Shown one piece after another: positions 29,683 through 38,326 of a stretch of 59,117 nt of DNA. The notes beneath the pieces were generated by a model that was given only the letters and a program-made list of their open reading frames with translations, had not been told where the DNA came from and did not search any database. Location: contig JAFZDP010000070.1 of the NCBI GenBank assembly GCA_017561155.1, positions 1 through 59,117 of the forward strand. Reading direction: 5' to 3'. The position numbers and the translations under genes are program-made. The first letter of the stretch is position 1. Each line of letters begins with the position of its first letter. Source of the DNA: Bacteroidales bacterium. GTDB taxonomy: Bacteria > Bacteroidota > Bacteroidia > Bacteroidales > P3.

Positions 29683-30816
29683 CTACTCTTGTTTAAAGAA
29701 ATTTTGTACTGTTTCGATTATATACTCCACTTCCTCAGCTGTAAGGTATGGGTGCATAGGCAGCGACAACACTGTTTTGCTCAACATATCAGCCACAGTG
29801 CATTTGCCCACACTGATAGGCAATTGCTTGTATACAGGTTGCATACTGAGTGGTTTAGGATAATACACCACCGACGGTATATCTTGCTGTTTCAGATATT
29901 CTTGCAGTTGGTTTCTAAGTTCTTCGGCAGGCAAAGTAATTGTATATTGAGCCCACGACGATGTATACCCCGAGGGTATAAAAGGAATCTTCACTTCGGC
30001 AGGCATACCGCTGTTGTAAGCCTCTGCCACTTGGTTTACAGCTTGCAGTTCGCCATTGGCAAAAGCATTGAGTTTCACCAATAATATTGCTGCTTGCAAG
30101 GTATCCAACCTCGAGTTTGTACCCACACGCACGTTGTCGTATTTGTTTGCACCTTTACCGTGCATTCTCAACGATTTTGACATATCTGCCCATTCATCGT
30201 TGTTTGTAAACAAAGCACCACCATCGCCGTAGCATCCCAACGGTTTTGCAGGGAAAAAAGATGTAGTGGCAATATCGCCAAAACTACAAGACATTTTGTT
30301 GCCAATACTACCACCAAAACCTTGTGCACCATCTTCTACAATATACAAATTGTTGGCACGAGCTATTGCAGTCAACTCGCTGTACGGTGCAGGCAACCCA
30401 AACAAATCCACTGCCATTATTGCTTTCGGTGTATATGTTTTTATTTGTTTTACAAATTGTATTTTCAGCTTTAAGTCCTTGGTATCAATGTTAAATGTAT
30501 GCTTGTCTACATCTACAAACACAGGCACGGCACCTACAGCAGAAACAGCCTCTGCCGAAGCATAGAATGTAAAGTCGGGCACAAACACCACATCACCCTC
30601 ACCTATACCCAACACTTTCAACGCCAACACTAAAGCATCGGTACCATTAGCACAGGTTATACAATGCTTGGCACCAACATATTGTGCAAGTTTTTCTTCG
30701 AGTTCTTCTACTTGCTGTCCCATAATAAACCTACCCGACGCCAACACCTCTTGCATAGCGTAGTCTATATGTGGTTTCAGTACATTGTATTGCCGTTTCA
30801 AATCTCTAAATTCCAT
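29683..30816 (-). CDS. wbpE: UDP-2-acetamido-3-keto-uronate aminotransferase (WbpE/WlbC type)
   Basis: A 377-residue DegT/DnrJ/EryC1-family PLP enzyme. The Schiff-base Lys lies in SFFPAKPLGCYGDGG (about residue 189); the phosphate-binding ANGTDAL (about 61-67) and VEDGAQGFGG (about 164-173) are present. The opening MEFRDLKRQYNVLKPHIDYAM and neighbours point to WbpE/WlbC, which transaminates the 3-keto sugar made by WbpB using glutamate. It lies 12 bp after the oxidoreductase gene. Its stop codon abuts the repeat island. Confidence 0.92.
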   Translation of the reverse strand: MEFRDLKRQYNVLKPHIDYAMQEVLASGRFIMGQQVEELEEKLAQYVGAKHCITCANGTDALVLALKVLGIGEGDVVFVPDFTFYASAEAVSAVGAVPVFVDVDKHTFNIDTKDLKLKIQFVKQIKTYTPKAIMAVDLFGLPAPYSELTAIARANNLYIVEDGAQGFGGSIGNKMSCSFGDIATTSFFPAKPLGCYGDGGALFTNNDEWADMSKSLRMHGKGANKYDNVRVGTNSRLDTLQAAILLVKLNAFANGELQAVNQVAEAYNSGMPAEVKIPFIPSGYTSSWAQYTITLPAEELRNQLQEYLKQQDIPSVVYYPKPLSMQPVYKQLPISVGKCTVADMLSKTVLSLPMHPYLTAEEVEYIIETVQNFFKQE

Positions 30817-30828
30817 ACTCTATGATGT

Positions 30829-31794
30829 TTACCAACCGAAAGGATGTTTAGATAATTCTATATTTGCCATTGGGTGATAGTCGCCCTTAAGTCCTATGGG
30901 ATTTGCATTTCTTATATCGTGAACAATATTTATACAATTCCTTGCCTCTGAAATACGAAACCCCTCGCCATTCAATATTTTTTGATAACTAAGCGTGTGC
31001 AGTTCGGTAAACCCGTCAGAGAACTCAAACTCGCTTCCATCCACCATAATGGTACGATAGGTTCTTTTGCCTTGCTCCAACGCTATTTGCGGCAAATGTT
31101 TGGCATTGATACTAAGGAAGTATCTAACCCTTGCTTTTTCCAATTCAAGGTATCCTGCCACCCTGTCGTGACTCATAACGTGTACAATATTTTTTGTTAC
31201 TTTCCCAAAAATCCACGATAGCATATCGTAAAAATGCACACCGATATTTGTTGCCACACCACCGCTTTTGCGTTCATCGCCTTTCCACGAAGTATAATAC
31301 CAATTACCACGCGAAGTTATGTATGTAAGTTCCACGTCGTACACCTTGTTTTTATCGCCTTGTTCTATGCGTTTTTTAAGCTCCACCACCGATGGGTGTA
31401 GTCTCAACTGCAATATATTATAAGCAGAATGTCCTGTTTCTTTTTCCACATTTTCCAATGCATCGAGGTTCCATGGATTCAACACCAATGGTTTTTCGCA
31501 CACCACATCGCACCCCAATTTCAACCCATAACGAGTATGAGCATCATGAAGATAGTTTGGAGTACACACCGACACAAAGTCAATCTTCTGATTGGTTTGT
31601 CGCAGTTTGGTATTGTGCCTATCGAAGAGTTCCTGTTCGGTAAAAAAAGCAGTATCGGGAAAATAACTATCCAAAATACCCACACTATCAAATTTATCGT
31701 AGGCAGAAACCAAGTTGTTTCCCGTTTCTTTAATAGCTTTCAAATGTCGTGGGGCAATGTATCCCCCTACTCCTATCAGTGCAAAATTTTTCAT
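30829..31794 (-). CDS. wbpB: UDP-GlcNAcA 3-dehydrogenase (WbpB/WlbA type)
   Basis: A GFO/IDH/MocA-family oxidoreductase of 321 residues. The NAD-binding start NFALIGVGGYIAPRHLKAIKETGNNL is highly specific for WlbA/WbpB, as is DKFDSVGILDSYFPDTAFF. The conserved EKP (VVCEKPLVLNPWNL, about residue 100) and the His of the VATNIGVHFYDMLSWIFG helix are present. The enzyme oxidises C3 of UDP-GlcNAcA with tightly bound NAD, recycled by alpha-ketoglutarate in known members. It overlaps the polysaccharide pathway logic with wbpE downstream and wbpA upstream. Confidence 0.94.
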   Translation of the reverse strand: MKNFALIGVGGYIAPRHLKAIKETGNNLVSAYDKFDSVGILDSYFPDTAFFTEQELFDRHNTKLRQTNQKIDFVSVCTPNYLHDAHTRYGLKLGCDVVCEKPLVLNPWNLDALENVEKETGHSAYNILQLRLHPSVVELKKRIEQGDKNKVYDVELTYITSRGNWYYTSWKGDERKSGGVATNIGVHFYDMLSWIFGKVTKNIVHVMSHDRVAGYLELEKARVRYFLSINAKHLPQIALEQGKRTYRTIMVDGSEFEFSDGFTELHTLSYQKILNGEGFRISEARNCINIVHDIRNANPIGLKGDYHPMANIELSKHPFGW

Positions 31795-31806
31795 TACTAC
31801 TACATT

Positions 31807-33090
31807 TTACAGTCGTGCATCTATTATATCCTTAGGCAAAACACCTTTTACGTCGTAAACAACACCATCTTTGTTCAATAACCTACGAACATCCATACCT
31901 ACAAATTCCTTGTGAGCCACAGCAAGAACCACAGCATCGTAACGCTCTTTTTCTACGTTCTCCCAAACGTTTGTTATTCTAATGCCATATTCATCAAAAA
32001 CATCGTCAACGTTGGCGTATTTGTCAAAAATAGTCATATCCGAAGTGTATTCCAACAAGGTATTGTATATATCCACCACCTTTGTGTTTCTGATGTCGGA
32101 ACAATTCTCTTTGAATGTAACTCCCAATATCAGAATTTTTGAATCCTTTACCTTGACACCTCTTTTATTCATACACTTTATCACCTGGTTAGCAACGTAT
32201 GCTCCCATACCGTCGTTCAGTTCGCGAGAAGCCGTCATAATGCGAGGCAACACACCAAACACTTGTGCTTTCTGCATAAGGTAGTATGGGTCTATGCCTA
32301 TGCAATGTCCACCCACCAAACCAGGTGTCATTTTAATGAAGTTCCATTTAGTTGAGGCAGCAGCAATAACATCGTGAGTATCTATATTCATTGCATTGAA
32401 AATCTTTGCAAGTTCGTTCATAAATGCAATATTAACGTCACGCTGCGAGTTTTCTATCACCTTCGACGCCTCTGCCACTTTTATAGATGGTGCTTTGTGA
32501 GTACCATTCAAGAGCACAGAATTATACAAATCATCTACAACATCTGCCACTTGTGGTGTAGAACCCGATGTTACCTTTATTATCTTTTCTACAGTATGTT
32601 CTTTATCGCCAGGATTTATTCGTTCGGGAGAATACCCTGCAAAGAAATCAACATTAAATTTCAATCCCGAAACATTTTCTATCACAGGAATACACACTTC
32701 CTCTGTAACGCCCGGATAAACAGTAGATTCGTATATAACAATAGAATTTCGTTTCAACGCTCTACCCACGGTAGCACTTGCAGCCACAAGTGGAGATAAA
32801 TCTGGATTGTTATTCTCGTCTACAGGGGTAGGTACTGTTACAATATAAACATCACAGTCCTTTATATCTTCTTCGTTTGTGGTGCATACAAAGCCTTTAT
32901 CCAATGCCGCTTTCAGCAGATTGTCAGAAACTTCGTTTGTAATATCCTTACCACTCATCAACGCCTCTACCCTCTCTGCATTAGTATCATATCCTACCAC
33001 ATGATACTTCTCAGAAAACAACCTTGCAAGTGGCAATCCCACATATCCCAAGCCTATTACAACCAGTTTTTCTATACTTTGTATGTCCAT
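31807..33090 (-). CDS. wbpA: UDP-N-acetyl-D-glucosamine 6-dehydrogenase (WbpA type)
   Basis: A 427-residue nucleotide-sugar dehydrogenase. N-terminal Rossmann VIGLGYVGLPLARLFSEKY (about residues 12-30); catalytic Cys in TPGLVGGHCIGIDPYYL (about residue 261); C-terminal domain with VKDSKILILGVTFKENCSDIRNTK. Two successive oxidations convert the C6 hydroxyl of UDP-GlcNAc to a carboxylate. Context with wbpB, wbpE and wbpD favours the WbpA role over UDP-ManNAc dehydrogenase (WecC), which shares this fold. Confidence 0.92.
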   Translation of the reverse strand: MDIQSIEKLVVIGLGYVGLPLARLFSEKYHVVGYDTNAERVEALMSGKDITNEVSDNLLKAALDKGFVCTTNEEDIKDCDVYIVTVPTPVDENNNPDLSPLVAASATVGRALKRNSIVIYESTVYPGVTEEVCIPVIENVSGLKFNVDFFAGYSPERINPGDKEHTVEKIIKVTSGSTPQVADVVDDLYNSVLLNGTHKAPSIKVAEASKVIENSQRDVNIAFMNELAKIFNAMNIDTHDVIAAASTKWNFIKMTPGLVGGHCIGIDPYYLMQKAQVFGVLPRIMTASRELNDGMGAYVANQVIKCMNKRGVKVKDSKILILGVTFKENCSDIRNTKVVDIYNTLLEYTSDMTIFDKYANVDDVFDEYGIRITNVWENVEKERYDAVVLAVAHKEFVGMDVRRLLNKDGVVYDVKGVLPKDIIDARL

Positions 33091-33142
33091 AAATTGTTTT
33101 TCAATACTTCTTTAAAATGATATAACTACAAAATATCTGTTT

Positions 33143-33421
33143 TTATTGTTCGTCGTCGAAAGTATTAATCCAAATATTCAATTGGTTTATTTGTTTTTTG
33201 TATTGCTCTATTTTGTCTTCAATAACATCTTTGCCCCATTTCGTTGTAGCATACCCATTAGCCCTCGACACAAAGGTTTCATCATCCAAATCATCAGTCA
33301 GCTCCAACAAATTAAGCAATGCTTGTTTTTTTTTCTTTAGTTCTGTTTTCAACTCAGTCAATGTCATCGAGAAACTAAGACTGTCGTCGTTATATTTAAA
33401 TTGTTTTTTTATGTCCATCAT
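33143..33421 (-). CDS. Small coiled-coil protein, unknown function
   Basis: The 92-residue frame encodes a charged protein with a probable coiled coil (MTLTELKTELKKKKQALLNLLELTDDLDDE, about residues 19-48) and a second helix (EDKIEQYKKQINQLNIWINTF). No family is recognised. It has no signal peptide or membrane segment. It lies between wzc and wbpA on the same strand, 52 bp before wbpA, after a terminator hairpin. Gene status is supported by context and amino-acid composition only; it may start at the second Met. Confidence 0.65.
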   Translation of the reverse strand: MMDIKKQFKYNDDSLSFSMTLTELKTELKKKKQALLNLLELTDDLDDETFVSRANGYATTKWGKDVIEDKIEQYKKQINQLNIWINTFDDEQ

Positions 33422-33431
33422 ATCTTATTTA

Positions 33432-33468
33432 AAAAAATCCTCATTCACAACAGCAAACGAGGATTTTA
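33432..33468 (-). terminator. Terminator between wzc and the small coiled-coil gene
   Basis: On the minus strand AAAATCCTC and GAGGATTTT flank a 16-nt loop, followed by T-rich sequence. It should lower expression of the sugar-nucleotide genes relative to wza-wzc. Confidence 0.75.
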
Positions 33469-33500
33469 AAAGTACTTCAACTTATTTCAAAGTGGATATA

Positions 33501-35900
33501 TTATGCTTCACTTTCATCTCCATCGCCGTACGAATATCCGTAACCGTAGCCATAACCATATCCGTAACCGTAGCCATAACCGTATCCCGATTTAACCATT
33601 GGTACAGCAATAAGAATCATAGCCATATTTTTGTATTTGTTAGATTCGTACAACTCTTGGATAGTTGGCAAATAACGTTTATCCAACACACCTATACGAG
33701 AAACGTACAAAGTCATATCGGCAACTTTGTTTATAATAACAGCATCCGCAATAACCTGTGCAGGTGTAGAGTCTACTATTATATAATCGTAGTGTTGTTT
33801 CAAATATTCAATCAACTTTTCAAACTTGTCTGTCAACAACAATTGAGTAGCATTTGGCGGAGTTTTTTCACAAACTACATAATGCAAGTTTGGTGAAATT
33901 TGACTACGAGTAATGATATTAGCCATATCTTCTTCTTTGCCTATAAGATATTTCACAATACCATTTTTCAATTTAGGGTCCATAATCTTAGACAAAGAAC
34001 GTTTACGCAAGTCTAAATCCAACACAATGGTTTTCTTACCTAAATAAGCCAACGATAAAGAGAAGTTCAAAGCAGTGTAAGACTTACCCTCACCAGGTAT
34101 CGACGATACCAATTGTATAACTTTTTGAGATGGGTCTTGCATAAAGAATTGTATATTGGAGTGCAACATACGGAATGCTTCAGTTATTCCATCTTTACCA
34201 TTTTCAGTAACAACAATATCATCATCTTCTTTTCCTTTAGGTTTTTCAGGAATTTCTCCTATGATAGGAATAGAAACTACTTTTTCAACATCTACTCTTG
34301 AACGCACCTTGGTATTAAAGAACTCTCTCAAGAAAATAACTGCAAAAGGAATAACAGCACCCAACACAGCACCTACCAAAAGGAACATAATAGTACGAGG
34401 AGCAATAGGAATACCTGTACCATTAGCCGACTCTACAATTTTTGCATTCGATTCGGTTACAGCCAAAGAAAGAGCATTCTCTTCGCGTTTTTTCAACAAA
34501 TAAAGATACAGAGTTTCTTTTATCTTTTGTTGACGTAGCACATCAGTAACCTCTTTCTCCAACTTAGGCATACTCGATATTTTGTTTTGAGTCATTCGTT
34601 CTTGATATTGCAAATTAGAACGTTTTATCTTTACAGTTTCTATCAAGTTATCTACCGAACGCATCACAGCTTCTCGAGTAGCATCCAACGAGCGTTTCAA
34701 GTTCTTAACTGTAGGGTTGTTTGCACCGGAACCTTCTAAAATCTTATCATACTCCAACTTTTGAGCATTGTAATTAGTAATCAAAGTTTGTACACCTGCA
34801 TCAGTAATACCAACGTTGGCAGGAATAAGAGCATCATTTTTAGTAGGATTGTTCAAATACTCTTTTATAAACTGAATCATATTAAGTTCTGTTTCAACAG
34901 CCAAAATTTCTTCAGTATATTTAGCTCCCGAAGTCATAGCTATATCGGCAACAGCTTCTACATTTGGAATTTTATTATCCTTTTTGTAATTTGCCACTTG
35001 TTCATCAACATTGCCCAATTCTCCGTATATTAAATGTATACGATTTACAATAAAATCTTCTGTATTTTGGGCAACTTTATTCTTATCTGCAATAGCATCA
35101 GCATTATACACAGCAATAAGAGTATCCAATATTCTTCTTGCACGAAGAGGATTAGAATCTTTCATTGTAAGGTTTAATATTCCTGTCACCTTATCAGGAC
35201 GAGAAACAGAAAGATTTGCCAACAACGCTTTTGCTTTTTTGTAAGTAGAAGTTATAGATACAACTATTTCTTTATTCAAATACTCGTCAGAATATAATTC
35301 TGTTTTCTTGATGCTGAACGAATCATTATCATCTAATGCAACTACCTGGTCGAAATTTGCTATACCTTCAAACTCTACTTTTTGTGTTGGTATAGTTACA
35401 ACATATTTATAAGAATTATCATCTAAAATATTTACAGCTATTATTGCACTTATATCGTTAGTATTACCTTGCTTATTGAACAAAGATACCTTTATCGGAC
35501 TTTCTTCGTACAAATCTTTCTTTTTGAACATTGTATTTACTCGATAACCTATCTGCAAATGAAGTTTTTCTACAACACTCGACATCAATGGAGTAGATTG
35601 CAGAATATATATTTCATTTTCCAATACAAGGCCTTTCCCGAATATTCCTAAATCTTCAAATAATGCCGATTCCATTCCGGAATTTCCACCTGCTTTTTCA
35701 TCCCTAATCAGAATCATAGCTTCTTCCTGATAAATAGGAGTTTGCATTTTGGCATACAAAAAAGCAGCAGTTGTACATAATATTATCGATATTAAGAATA
35801 TCCACCATCTATCGATAACCATAAACAACAACTCGCGTATATCAATTGAGTTTTCTTCCAATTCTTTCTTTTGTAGATTATTATTCATCTGATTTTCCAT
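33501..35900 (-). CDS. wzc: Polysaccharide co-polymerase and BY-kinase (Wzc)
   Basis: Inner-membrane tyrosine autokinase of 799 residues that controls polymer length and export. It has a Wzz domain between two membrane segments (about residues 33-52 and 490-513), a GNVR-like coiled-coil region, and a cytosolic kinase domain with Walker A SIPGEGKSYTALNF (about 597-610), A' VLDLDLRK and Walker B YIIVDST. The C-terminal tail contains a run of Gly-Tyr pairs (about residues 769-790), presumably the autophosphorylation cluster. The tail is encoded by a 24-bp tandem repeat. Located 23 bp after wza. Confidence 0.95.
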   Translation of the reverse strand: MENQMNNNLQKKELEENSIDIRELLFMVIDRWWIFLISIILCTTAAFLYAKMQTPIYQEEAMILIRDEKAGGNSGMESALFEDLGIFGKGLVLENEIYILQSTPLMSSVVEKLHLQIGYRVNTMFKKKDLYEESPIKVSLFNKQGNTNDISAIIAVNILDDNSYKYVVTIPTQKVEFEGIANFDQVVALDDNDSFSIKKTELYSDEYLNKEIVVSITSTYKKAKALLANLSVSRPDKVTGILNLTMKDSNPLRARRILDTLIAVYNADAIADKNKVAQNTEDFIVNRIHLIYGELGNVDEQVANYKKDNKIPNVEAVADIAMTSGAKYTEEILAVETELNMIQFIKEYLNNPTKNDALIPANVGITDAGVQTLITNYNAQKLEYDKILEGSGANNPTVKNLKRSLDATREAVMRSVDNLIETVKIKRSNLQYQERMTQNKISSMPKLEKEVTDVLRQQKIKETLYLYLLKKREENALSLAVTESNAKIVESANGTGIPIAPRTIMFLLVGAVLGAVIPFAVIFLREFFNTKVRSRVDVEKVVSIPIIGEIPEKPKGKEDDDIVVTENGKDGITEAFRMLHSNIQFFMQDPSQKVIQLVSSIPGEGKSYTALNFSLSLAYLGKKTIVLDLDLRKRSLSKIMDPKLKNGIVKYLIGKEEDMANIITRSQISPNLHYVVCEKTPPNATQLLLTDKFEKLIEYLKQHYDYIIVDSTPAQVIADAVIINKVADMTLYVSRIGVLDKRYLPTIQELYESNKYKNMAMILIAVPMVKSGYGYGYGYGYGYGYGYGYSYGDGDESEA
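33534..33588 (-). repeat. 24-bp tandem repeat encoding the Wzc Gly-Tyr tail
   Basis: A 24-bp unit (eight codons, alternating Gly and Tyr) is repeated about 2.2 times with one or two differences. Unit gain or loss would keep the frame and add or remove four tyrosines. Confidence 0.8.
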
Positions 35901-35923
35901 AACAACTCAAATTTTTATTGTTT

Positions 35924-36727
35924 TTAGTTTCTTAGATTTATTATTATCGATACCATGTTTGCAAAGAACGAAGCTACCGATGTTGCCACCGAAATCACAG
36001 TCAAATCTCGCACACCTTGTCTTTTACGACTATTACTAGGTTCTACATACACAACATCATTTTGTTGTAGATAATAATAAGGAGAATTAAATATATCCTT
36101 AGAAGTCAAATCAACATTGCCAACTTCACGTTTGCCATCCTTTTCTCTTATAACAGTAACATTATATCTAAGACCATAAATCGTCAAATCGCCTGCAGCA
36201 CTAATAGCCTCAAGAATAGTCATTTTTTCATTATCTACATTCACAATACCAGGTCTTGCAACCTCTCCCATCACATAGATTTTGTAGTTTAACAACTTAA
36301 CTGTTACCACTGGGTCAGCTACATAACCTCCGGAAATCAATTTTTCTTCCAATTCTTTCGATACTTGATTAGGAGTTTTCCCACCTACTTGAATTTTTCC
36401 CAACACAGGAAAAACTATCTCATTATTTTTCACTAAATAACCATCCATCAGAGGGTCTACTTTTTGAAAACTATTATAGCCTCCACCTGCCATAATATCT
36501 GCTTGTTTATTAGTTTGCTTATTGAAAACTACGACAGCCTGAGGTGTTTCACTTTCAACCAATATCATCAAAATATCGTTATTTTGAATTTTCAACTCAA
36601 AATTCTGATTAATACTTTCAGAAATACCACGTTCTACATCTTGCAAATACGTAATATTCTTAGGCGTTCTACACGATGCAAATAATGCAACCAATGCGAT
36701 AAATGGAATTATTATCCGTGTTTTCAT
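35924..36727 (-). CDS. wza: Polysaccharide export outer-membrane lipoprotein (Wza type)
   Basis: A 267-residue lipoprotein with signal peptide and lipobox LFASC (Cys about 19). The Poly_export domain (about residues 40-140, including DGYLVKNNEIVFPVLGKIQVGGKTPNQV) is followed by one SLBB domain (KIYVMGEVARPGIVNVDNEKMTILEAISAAGDL). A C-terminal hydrophobic segment (VISVATSVASFFANMVSIIINL) may span the outer membrane or pack in the export pore. It is first in the locus, with a consensus promoter and a 119-nt leader. Confidence 0.93.
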   Translation of the reverse strand: MKTRIIIPFIALVALFASCRTPKNITYLQDVERGISESINQNFELKIQNNDILMILVESETPQAVVVFNKQTNKQADIMAGGGYNSFQKVDPLMDGYLVKNNEIVFPVLGKIQVGGKTPNQVSKELEEKLISGGYVADPVVTVKLLNYKIYVMGEVARPGIVNVDNEKMTILEAISAAGDLTIYGLRYNVTVIREKDGKREVGNVDLTSKDIFNSPYYYLQQNDVVYVEPSNSRKRQGVRDLTVISVATSVASFFANMVSIIINLRN

Positions 36728-36852
36728 ATTATATTTAATTTAAAATTCTAAATCATTTTTCTATAACAAACTTTAGCATTATTGCAACAACTGCGTATAA
36801 AATAACCTATTACGCACGTTCAAGAACGCTATAGCCTACCATATTTCGCTTG

Positions 36853-36883
36853 CAAAGTTACAAAAAAAAGATGGAACAACAAA
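36853..36883 (-). promoter_or_regulatory. Promoter of the polysaccharide locus (wza)
   Basis: TTTG (36883-36880), exactly 19 bp, TAACTTTG (36860-36853) on the minus strand. Predicted start near 36846, leaving a leader of about 119 nt before the wza ATG. The leader contains a GTTCTTGAAC hairpin. Confidence 0.85.
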
Positions 36884-37198
36884 GAAAAGAGAAATAAATT
36901 TGTACTTATCTGAATAATATACATTTACAACAAAAAAAGAAAATAATACTTGAATAATTCATTTTTTCTATAGTTTAACAATGATATTTACAGAATTATA
37001 TAGAAAATAGCCACACAAAAATGCTACATTTTAGCACTGAAAATAAAGACTTTACAAATTTAATGTATTTTTTTTGTTCAACATTGAAAAAAAAGTTTTA
37101 AATTTGCCATTGATTTGGGATACATCACTAGGTGTATTAACTAATAGAATTTGAGCTATTTTAATTATGTAAAACATTAGAAAATAAAACATTGAGTT
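36884..37198. other. Intergenic region between wza and ssb promoters
   Basis: AT-rich, no credible gene. It must contain the ssb promoter, but no full TTTG-N19-TAnnTTTG match was found. Confidence 0.5.
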
Positions 37199-37621
37199 AT
37201 GATTGGAGTAAATAAGGTTATTTTGATTGGGAACTTAGGTAAAGATCCAGAAATTATCACATTTGACACTGTAAAAAAGGCTGTTTTTCCATTAGCAACT
37301 ACCGAATTTTACAAAAACAAAGATGGACAAAAAATAGAACAAACAGATTGGCATAACGTGGTATGTTGGAGAGGTTTAGCTGAGATAGCCGAGAAAATAT
37401 TAAAAAAAGGAACTCAACTTTATGTTGAAGGCAAACTACGTACACGTTCGTGGGAAGACAAAGATGGTAACAAACGCTATATTACAGAGGTTCTTGCCGA
37501 AAATTTCACTGTATTAGCGAACAAGAATTACAGTAATAATCAAGAAGAAGATACAGTAGTTAGTCCTATTGACTCTATTTTGAATGCTTCTACAGAACAG
37601 GTAGAAGACTTACCATTCTAA
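37199..37621 (+). CDS. ssb: Single-stranded DNA-binding protein
   Basis: A 140-residue SSB with an OB fold (residues 1-110: NKVILIGNLGKDPEI, WHNVVCWRGLAEIAEKILKKG, LYVEGKLRTRSWEDKDG) and an acidic C-terminal tip VEDLPF, the docking site for repair and replication proteins. The conventional tip is DDIPF or DDLPF, so this variant keeps the key Pro-Phe. It stands alone on the plus strand, convergent with frr. Confidence 0.96.
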   Translation: MIGVNKVILIGNLGKDPEIITFDTVKKAVFPLATTEFYKNKDGQKIEQTDWHNVVCWRGLAEIAEKILKKGTQLYVEGKLRTRSWEDKDGNKRYITEVLAENFTVLANKNYSNNQEEDTVVSPIDSILNASTEQVEDLPF

Positions 37622-37688
37622 AATTAATCGAATAAATTCAAAAAATAGTAGTTGATATTTTTTACTACTTGTAGTATATATAGTTTAT

Positions 37689-37724
37689 AAAATAAGAGGC
37701 ACCCAATCGGATACCTCTTATTTT
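37689..37724. terminator. Bidirectional terminator between ssb and frr
   Basis: AAAATAAGAGG and CCTCTTATTTT with a 14-nt loop, T-rich on both outer sides. Serves both convergent genes. Confidence 0.85.
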
Positions 37725-37739
37725 GTATTTACTAGTAGC

Positions 37740-38303
37740 TTACACTGACATTATTTCTTTTTGTTTAGCTTCAAATATCTTATCAGCTTCTGCTACATAT
37801 TTATCAGTTACATCCTGAATTTCTTTTTCCAATTGTTTTACTTCGTCTTCTGGAACACCTTTATCTTTTAGTTTTTTTACTTTATCAAGCACATTACGAC
37901 GTGCATTTCTGATGTTTACTTTTCCAGTTTCTACTTCAGCCTTTGCAGCTTTTGCCAATTCTTTACGACGTTCCTCTGTCAAAGGAGGAATAATGATACG
38001 CAACATATCTGCTTCTTGTTGAGGATTAAATCCTAAGTTTGCAGCTTGTATAGCTTTACTTATAGGTCCCAACATATTTTTTTCCCATGGTTGCACTGTA
38101 ATGTTTCGTGGGTCGGGAGTAGATATATTAGCTACTTGGCTAACAAGAGTTGGAGTTCCATAATAATCTACTTTTATACCATCCAACATAGCAGGATTTG
38201 CTTTACCTGCACGAATTTTGGTAAGTTCGCTTTCTAAGTGCTTTACGGCACCTTGCATGTTATTTTTAGCTTCTTCCAAACATGCTTTAGATAAATCGTT
38301 CAT
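37740..38303 (-). CDS. frr: Ribosome recycling factor
   Basis: RRF (187 residues) splits post-termination ribosomes with EF-G. The sequence has the three-helix bundle signature (HLESELTKIRAGKANPAMLDGIKVDYYGTPTLVSQVANIS) and PPLTEERRKELAKAAKAEVE. Only 23 bp separate it from pyrH, the usual pairing. Confidence 0.97.
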   Translation of the reverse strand: MNDLSKACLEEAKNNMQGAVKHLESELTKIRAGKANPAMLDGIKVDYYGTPTLVSQVANISTPDPRNITVQPWEKNMLGPISKAIQAANLGFNPQQEADMLRIIIPPLTEERRKELAKAAKAEVETGKVNIRNARRNVLDKVKKLKDKGVPEDEVKQLEKEIQDVTDKYVAEADKIFEAKQKEIMSV

Positions 38304-38326
38304 GATATTGAGATTTTAATTTATAT

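Noticed and set aside
29537-29863. Plus-strand frame over the pyrimidine array
   Set aside because: Consists of the array read in frame (YSLYILYPL) and runs antisense into wbpE.
22452-36883. Complete Wzx/Wzy capsule locus
   Set aside because: No flippase, polymerase or glycosyltransferase frame can be found between 22.4 and 36.9 kb, so the locus is described only as sugar synthesis and export.
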